NCBI RefSeq assembly: GCF_047495875.1
Contig: NC_092471.1
Coordinates: forward strand, 21,327,809 to 21,391,808
Source: Pithys albifrons albifrons
Taxonomy: Eukaryota; Chordata; Aves; Passeriformes; Thamnophilidae
Reading direction: 5' to 3'
DNA length: 64,000 nt
Positions within the stretch are counted from its first letter, which is position 1; every line of letters begins with the position of its first letter. The translations under genes were made by a program, and so were the position numbers. The notes beneath the pieces are model-generated. The model saw only the letters and a list, made by a program, of their open reading frames with translations, did not search any database and had not been told where the DNA came from. Positions 59,582 through 64,000 of this stretch are shown piece after piece.

Positions 59582-60590
59582 CTGCAGGAAGGCACAGACC
59601 ACAGATTTCAGTCAGTTTGGGCTTTTCTTCCTTAAAAACACAAGGCTTTTCTGCTCCCATAAAGACAGAGATGGGCTCGTGGTGGGAATAGTCTCTCGAT
59701 ACCAAGAACTCCCTCATTTTATCTGTCATCCTGTTTCCAACTGACCTAAACTTTTTAGTTTAACAAAATGTTCAGGGGTCAGAGCACAGGGTTTTTGCTG
59801 CTGCTCCATCAGGTCTGACAACCCCACACTGAAGCAGGCTGAGAACTCACTTCCAAATCCACCTAGTCGAATAAGTATTTTATCCCATAACTGATCCATA
59901 CACATGTTTGTGTTAATCTTTCAGTGAAAGCTGATCTGCTTTGTGATGATGAAATTGGATTTGGGTGAGTGAGGATGTCCTTGCCTCCCTAGAGCTTTCA
60001 TCCCCCCCAGAGCTCCAGCACAGGCCAGTCCAGCAGCCATCACTGCTCCCAGACCCGGAGGGCAGTGTTCAGTCTGTGCTGCAGCACCATGGGGCCCAGC
60101 AAGGTCCTGCCCACCAGAGTTCATAATTTATGACCAAGAGACCCACAAAAAGGGCAGGAAAAGGAAAATGTTAAAGCACAGAGTGCATTAGAAGTATAAT
60201 AATTGGTTAATTCAGTGTTCCCTCCCTGTAATCCTTATGGATCCTCATATAATCCTTATCCCTTGTGCATCCTCCTTATGGGCATCAGCTTCCTCCCCAG
60301 GTCACAGAGATCATAATTTCTGAGCTTTCTGGACTTTCCTATGGATCCTTCAGGAGCAGCAGAGTAAAATGGGAGGATGGGGAAATATCACTGTCCTGGC
60401 CCCTGCTCTGCCACAGTTGACCTGGTGCTTGTTACTGATTACGTCTTAAAACACGTCTGCCAGTCCCTGGTGGGGTATAGGGGAGGGCACTGAGGGGAAG
60501 ATGTGGGGCACGGGCAGGGGCTGAGGGGACGACATGGGGTTGTGGGGAGGACATGGGTTGCAACGGAGGGGAATGTGCCCATGCACTCAC
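59582..60590 (-). other. MID2: MID2 intron
   Basis: About 1 kb, nothing recognised. Confidence 0.7.
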
Positions 60591-60718
60591 CCGTTAGATA
60601 ATCCAGCCCCTCCAGCAGCTTCTTCTCTCTGGAAAAATCTAAAGCAAAGTTTTCAAAGGCATCATTAAAATTGATATCTGGTATCAGAACTTGTGAGGAT
60701 GCAGTTGCCATGGCGACC
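60591..60718 (-). CDS. MID2: MID2 exon (COS box)
   Basis: The 128-bp exon runs from acceptor TTCCAG|GGTCGCC (60718) to donor CTAACGG|GTGAGT (60591). It encodes [20 protein letters not shown], then [20 protein letters not shown] and LT. This is the C-terminal subgroup one signature (COS) box region that directs MID/TRIM proteins to microtubules. It is intact. Confidence 0.95.
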
Positions 60719-61215
60719 CTGGAAGGAAAGAAGGGACCATCAGTACGCACCAGGGTGCACGCAGCTCCCAGCACTGGCCACGGTGAGAAGGGGCAGAGGG
60801 GTGCAGGCAGCCTTGCCATGACGTTACCTGCTGTCAGGAAACCAGCCTGCACCTACAAACCACTGCTGAGGAGGGCTGCCTAGCCTGGGGACATGTCTCC
60901 TGATAGTAGGGGTCTCCACCTTTGGGGGTCCTTAGCTCTGACTGGCCCCTGAGCTCCCTTTGGATTGGCATTTCCACCACTTTCCCAACCCCGTATTCCA
61001 CAGTATCGTTCCACAGTGTTAGGACCAGCCATGCAACACCTGTCCTGTGAGGGATGGGAACCTGACCACATGGTTTATTTAAGGGCAGCATGGTGGGAAG
61101 TTGTAAGGGGGATTGGGGATCTCTGCAGAAGGAACCTGGGGGCATCAAGTCATCTCTGGGCAGAGACCTGTGACCAGGGGACAACTCCAGCATCAGTGTC
61201 CTGAGCCCAGCCCAC
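60719..61215 (-). other. MID2: MID2 intron
   Basis: About 0.5 kb, nothing recognised. Confidence 0.7.
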
Positions 61216-61364
61216 CTCTCAGCCACGTTCCTGGCAGTCTGCAGGAACCGTGCATGGTCGTTCTCCTTCAGGATGTGCTCGGCCTGGTTGATGAGGACCG
61301 TGGAGCGCTCAAGGCATTGCCTGCAGTTGGCAACCTGCTGAGCCAGCTTCCGCAGCTTCATCAC
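61216..61364 (-). CDS. MID2: MID2 exon (end of coiled coil, start of COS box)
   Basis: The 149-bp exon runs from acceptor CAACAG|GTGATGAAG (61364) to donor GAGAG|GTGGGC (61216). It encodes [20 protein letters not shown], then [20 protein letters not shown] and LQTARNVAE, with the Arg codon split across the next intron. Heptad-like helices match the last coiled-coil part of MID proteins, used for dimerisation. It is the most upstream MID2 exon in the window. Confidence 0.95.
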
Positions 61365-64000
61365 CTGTTGGAGGAGCAAAGGGAGCTCAGGAGCTTGAAA
61401 AGCACAGAGAGTGCCCCATCCAGAGTCAGGGGCTGCTCAGAAGGAGCAAGAAGCATTGGAATGGTACGGGAATGTCCCACTGGCTCTGGGGAGGGAGTGA
61501 AGCAATGCACTTTCCATGTTAAAATTTGCCGGGAGTGAGAAAGCCCAAGGAAACAGCCTGTGCCTAGTCTGAGGCTCCCATGTATGACAGATGCAGGAGA
61601 GCGACACATCCTCTCTCCACTCTTCCCATGCAAACACGATGTCACCCCTCATGCCAGCTTGAGGAGAGCCCTGCAAGTGACTCAGCACAGAGCAAGGGAA
61701 CCTCGGGAACAAGTGAACTGTATTCTCAGCTGCTGAGGTGAGATGTTAGGTGACCAAAGTATGATGGAACCTGCTTGTTCTTCCCATTCCTTCTCCCAGG
61801 CTTTCAGAGGACATCACCTCCCAGCCCTGTTGTCCCCACAGCATGATGCTGGACTGCAGCATGTCCCACTACCTGCTCAGACCCCACTGGTGCCCCAGTG
61901 CAGAGCTGCCAGCCCAGGGGCATTTGGACAGTGGGTCAGGCAGAGGGGCAGGCAGAGGCAGTAGGGAACATCCCCATGGCTGGACCACCCCACTACCGCT
62001 GGTGAGGCTTGCTGGCCCCAGGGCACACAGTCACCTATACCTGGAGGGCTGGCACACTGAGAGCAGGACCAGCTGAGATAGGTAATGCTTGTCACACTGC
62101 ATGACACCTGGGTTTGCTGCCACTGCTGTTACCAGGACCAGGCATGCAGCAAGAAGTCACAGAGTCAGACTCACTGCTGCCTTGACGCTCACATGCACTT
62201 TGAGTCATAGTGACAACAAAAGCTGTGAACACCAAAATATCGTCAGGGATCCCCAGTCTGCCATACACCCAGTGTGCTCCTGCAGAACCTGGCCTTTCTC
62301 CTGAGGCCCTGGCAGTGTCCTCCCAGCTCTCCTGGGGCTTGATGCTGGGGGTACACACAGGACTTCCTCACATCTGGAAGCATGGCAGGCAGTACCCTCC
62401 AGGCACCCTTGCCCGGTGTCCCTCGCTCTCACCCAGGACAATGTACAACTCCTGCTCTTGTCTTTGCACCTCTCTTGCTGCTTGAGGGAGGTGGAAGACC
62501 TCCATATCCCACAGTAACCCTGGGGTGGAGCTGAGTCAGTTCCTCTCAGGACCACCCTTCGGGACTTTTGCCTTCACAGATTTCCCCTCTCATGCCAGGA
62601 GCTGCCCCTCTTCCCAGTGCTGTGTGCTGCTGTGACCAGGGGGCTGCAGGTATCCATGGGGCCATTTGTTAGGAAAAGCAGCCCAGGACAAATGGAAAAC
62701 CAAATGTCAATCCAACAGGAAAGCAGAATTCCTCACGCCGCAGCCAGAGTGCTTCAAACTGACCGCAGACTCAGGAGCTCCCTCACTTTTTTGTCTTTTG
62801 AGCTTTTTAAACTTTCCTATGTTAATGGCTGTGGCTTGGAAAAGGTGCTTCCCCTTCCCACCTGAAAATTGCTCCTCAGGTGTTGGAAGAAAGGGGAGAC
62901 CCTGGCCAAACCCCCCAGAGCCAGCACATGGGGGTACAGAGGTATCTACAGTGCTGCACACCTGCACCTTTCCATCCCCAGCCCCTTTTTACTGGCACAG
63001 AGGCTTGTTCCAGTTCCCTGGTAACTTTGGAAGCCAAACCCAGTATGGCCAGTACCAGCATCCCCATCCCCATCTCCCACTGGTGCAGTGCTGGGTTGGC
63101 AGCTCCCTCAGCGCTGCTTCTGCAGAGGGTTTGGGCACCAATGTGTGCCACTCGCCTCTGCTCAGCTGCCAATTGTAAGAAAACAACATTTTGGTGCTTC
63201 CAGCTCCTCCCAAGCATGGCTGGAACTGGGCAGCACAGCCTGGAGCCATCAGGGAAGAGAGTGGGAAGTGAAAGCAGACAGACAGATGGACCAGCAGACG
63301 GCACCGTTACATAAAATATATTCCCTGGAGTGCTTGGCGTAGAAGCAGAATTCCAAAGCTCCCACTGCTGCCAGGGTGTCCCAGAGCCTACAGTGGAACC
63401 CACTCCCAAACTTTGCCTGGGAAACATCTATATTAGGGGCTTGGGTATGGGCACTGTGGTGGGAATCCAATGCATACCCAAGCTCAGTGAGAACAGCAAG
63501 GGCTCATGCAGGCTCCTGTGGGCATTGCTCAGAGCTACAGCCCAGCACTCCAGTCTGGAACCGCTGGACAAATGGTTGAAACACTCCCACAAACAAAAGG
63601 GTGAGAAGCAGCTGCCCCTTCAGCTGTGCTGCAATGCAGAGGGTGCGGGCTCCGCTCTCTCTGCAGTGCTGGGCTCTGGTCCTTCAGTATTAATTCTGCA
63701 TTATTTTTATTAGGACCATGGCAGTGAAAAGCCCCAAGCAAACTGTCTGGAGTGATGAAAACCTCTGCACCAACTTGTCACACTAACCAACACACTGTTC
63801 CTCCTCCAGCCACATCCAGCACATGCCTTGTTTTTGGTGGAGGAGCCCTGGGGCAGCAGCAGTGTGGGACACAAGGATTTGGGGCGGCAGATGGGGCAGC
63901 AGCAGCGAGGGACACCCAGATTTTGGACAGCAGGGAGATGAACCTGTGTGCACTGATGGCTGCCCAAAGCAAATCCTTTCATGGCAAGGCAACACACACT
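61365..64000 (-). other. MID2: MID2 intron (partial, to window end)
   Basis: I searched the minus strand for the preceding coiled-coil exon and for RING/B-box cysteine motifs and found none. The upstream MID2 exons lie beyond 64000. Confidence 0.65.

Noticed and set aside
62092..64000. Search for RING, B-box or further coiled-coil exons of MID2
   Set aside because: No Cys/His spacing pattern or homologous helix sequence with splice sites was found, so these exons lie outside the window.

Overview
The window reads as nuclear DNA from a bird, most likely a songbird. The evidence is the many CR1 LINE 3' fragments, two or more LTR families with 5-bp target duplications, GT-AG split vertebrate exons, and a compact 64 kb locus. 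Nothing bacterial is present: there are no operons, RBS-led ORFs or CRISPR arrays. Almost all open frames are chance frames in non-coding DNA.

Layout. (1) Positions 1-1420 hold the 5' end of NHSL2 on the minus strand: coding exon 1 (508-766), its donor site, and a GC-rich promoter/5' UTR with a pure (GGA)19 tract. The rest of NHSL2 lies left of the window. (2) Positions 1420-41560 are about 40 kb of intergenic DNA with no gene I can support. It carries a well-defined solo LTR (3155-3783), an older solo LTR (8557-8978), many CR1 fragments on both strands, several low-complexity and tandem repeats, and a few AT/TAAT-rich stretches that look like conserved non-coding elements. (3) Positions 41560-64000 hold the 3' half of MID2 (midline 2, TRIM1) on the minus strand. 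Six exons (149, 128, 144, 162, 208 and 403 coding bp) encode the end of the coiled coil, the COS box, the FN3 domain and the PRY-SPRY domain, followed by a short 3' UTR and polyadenylation signal. The RING/B-box exons lie right of the window.

(4) Inside the 13 kb intron between the last FN3 exon and the PRY exon sits an almost complete, young endogenous retrovirus (43738-50119) on the plus strand, antisense to MID2. It has 691/690-bp LTRs that differ by three substitutions and one indel, a GGGGG target duplication, a Lys-type primer binding site, an intact gag ORF and a single-frame pro-pol region with three internal stops. It has no env. It looks ERVL-like (class III).

The most interesting points are in this provirus. 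A UAG ends gag, pro-pol follows in the same frame, and a perfect 7-bp hairpin starts 8 nt after the stop, as expected of a readthrough signal. Gag begins with hydrophobic segments and has no zinc knuckle. All three LTR substitutions, and plausibly all three pol stops, are G-to-A type on the coding strand, a pattern expected of cytidine-deaminase editing.
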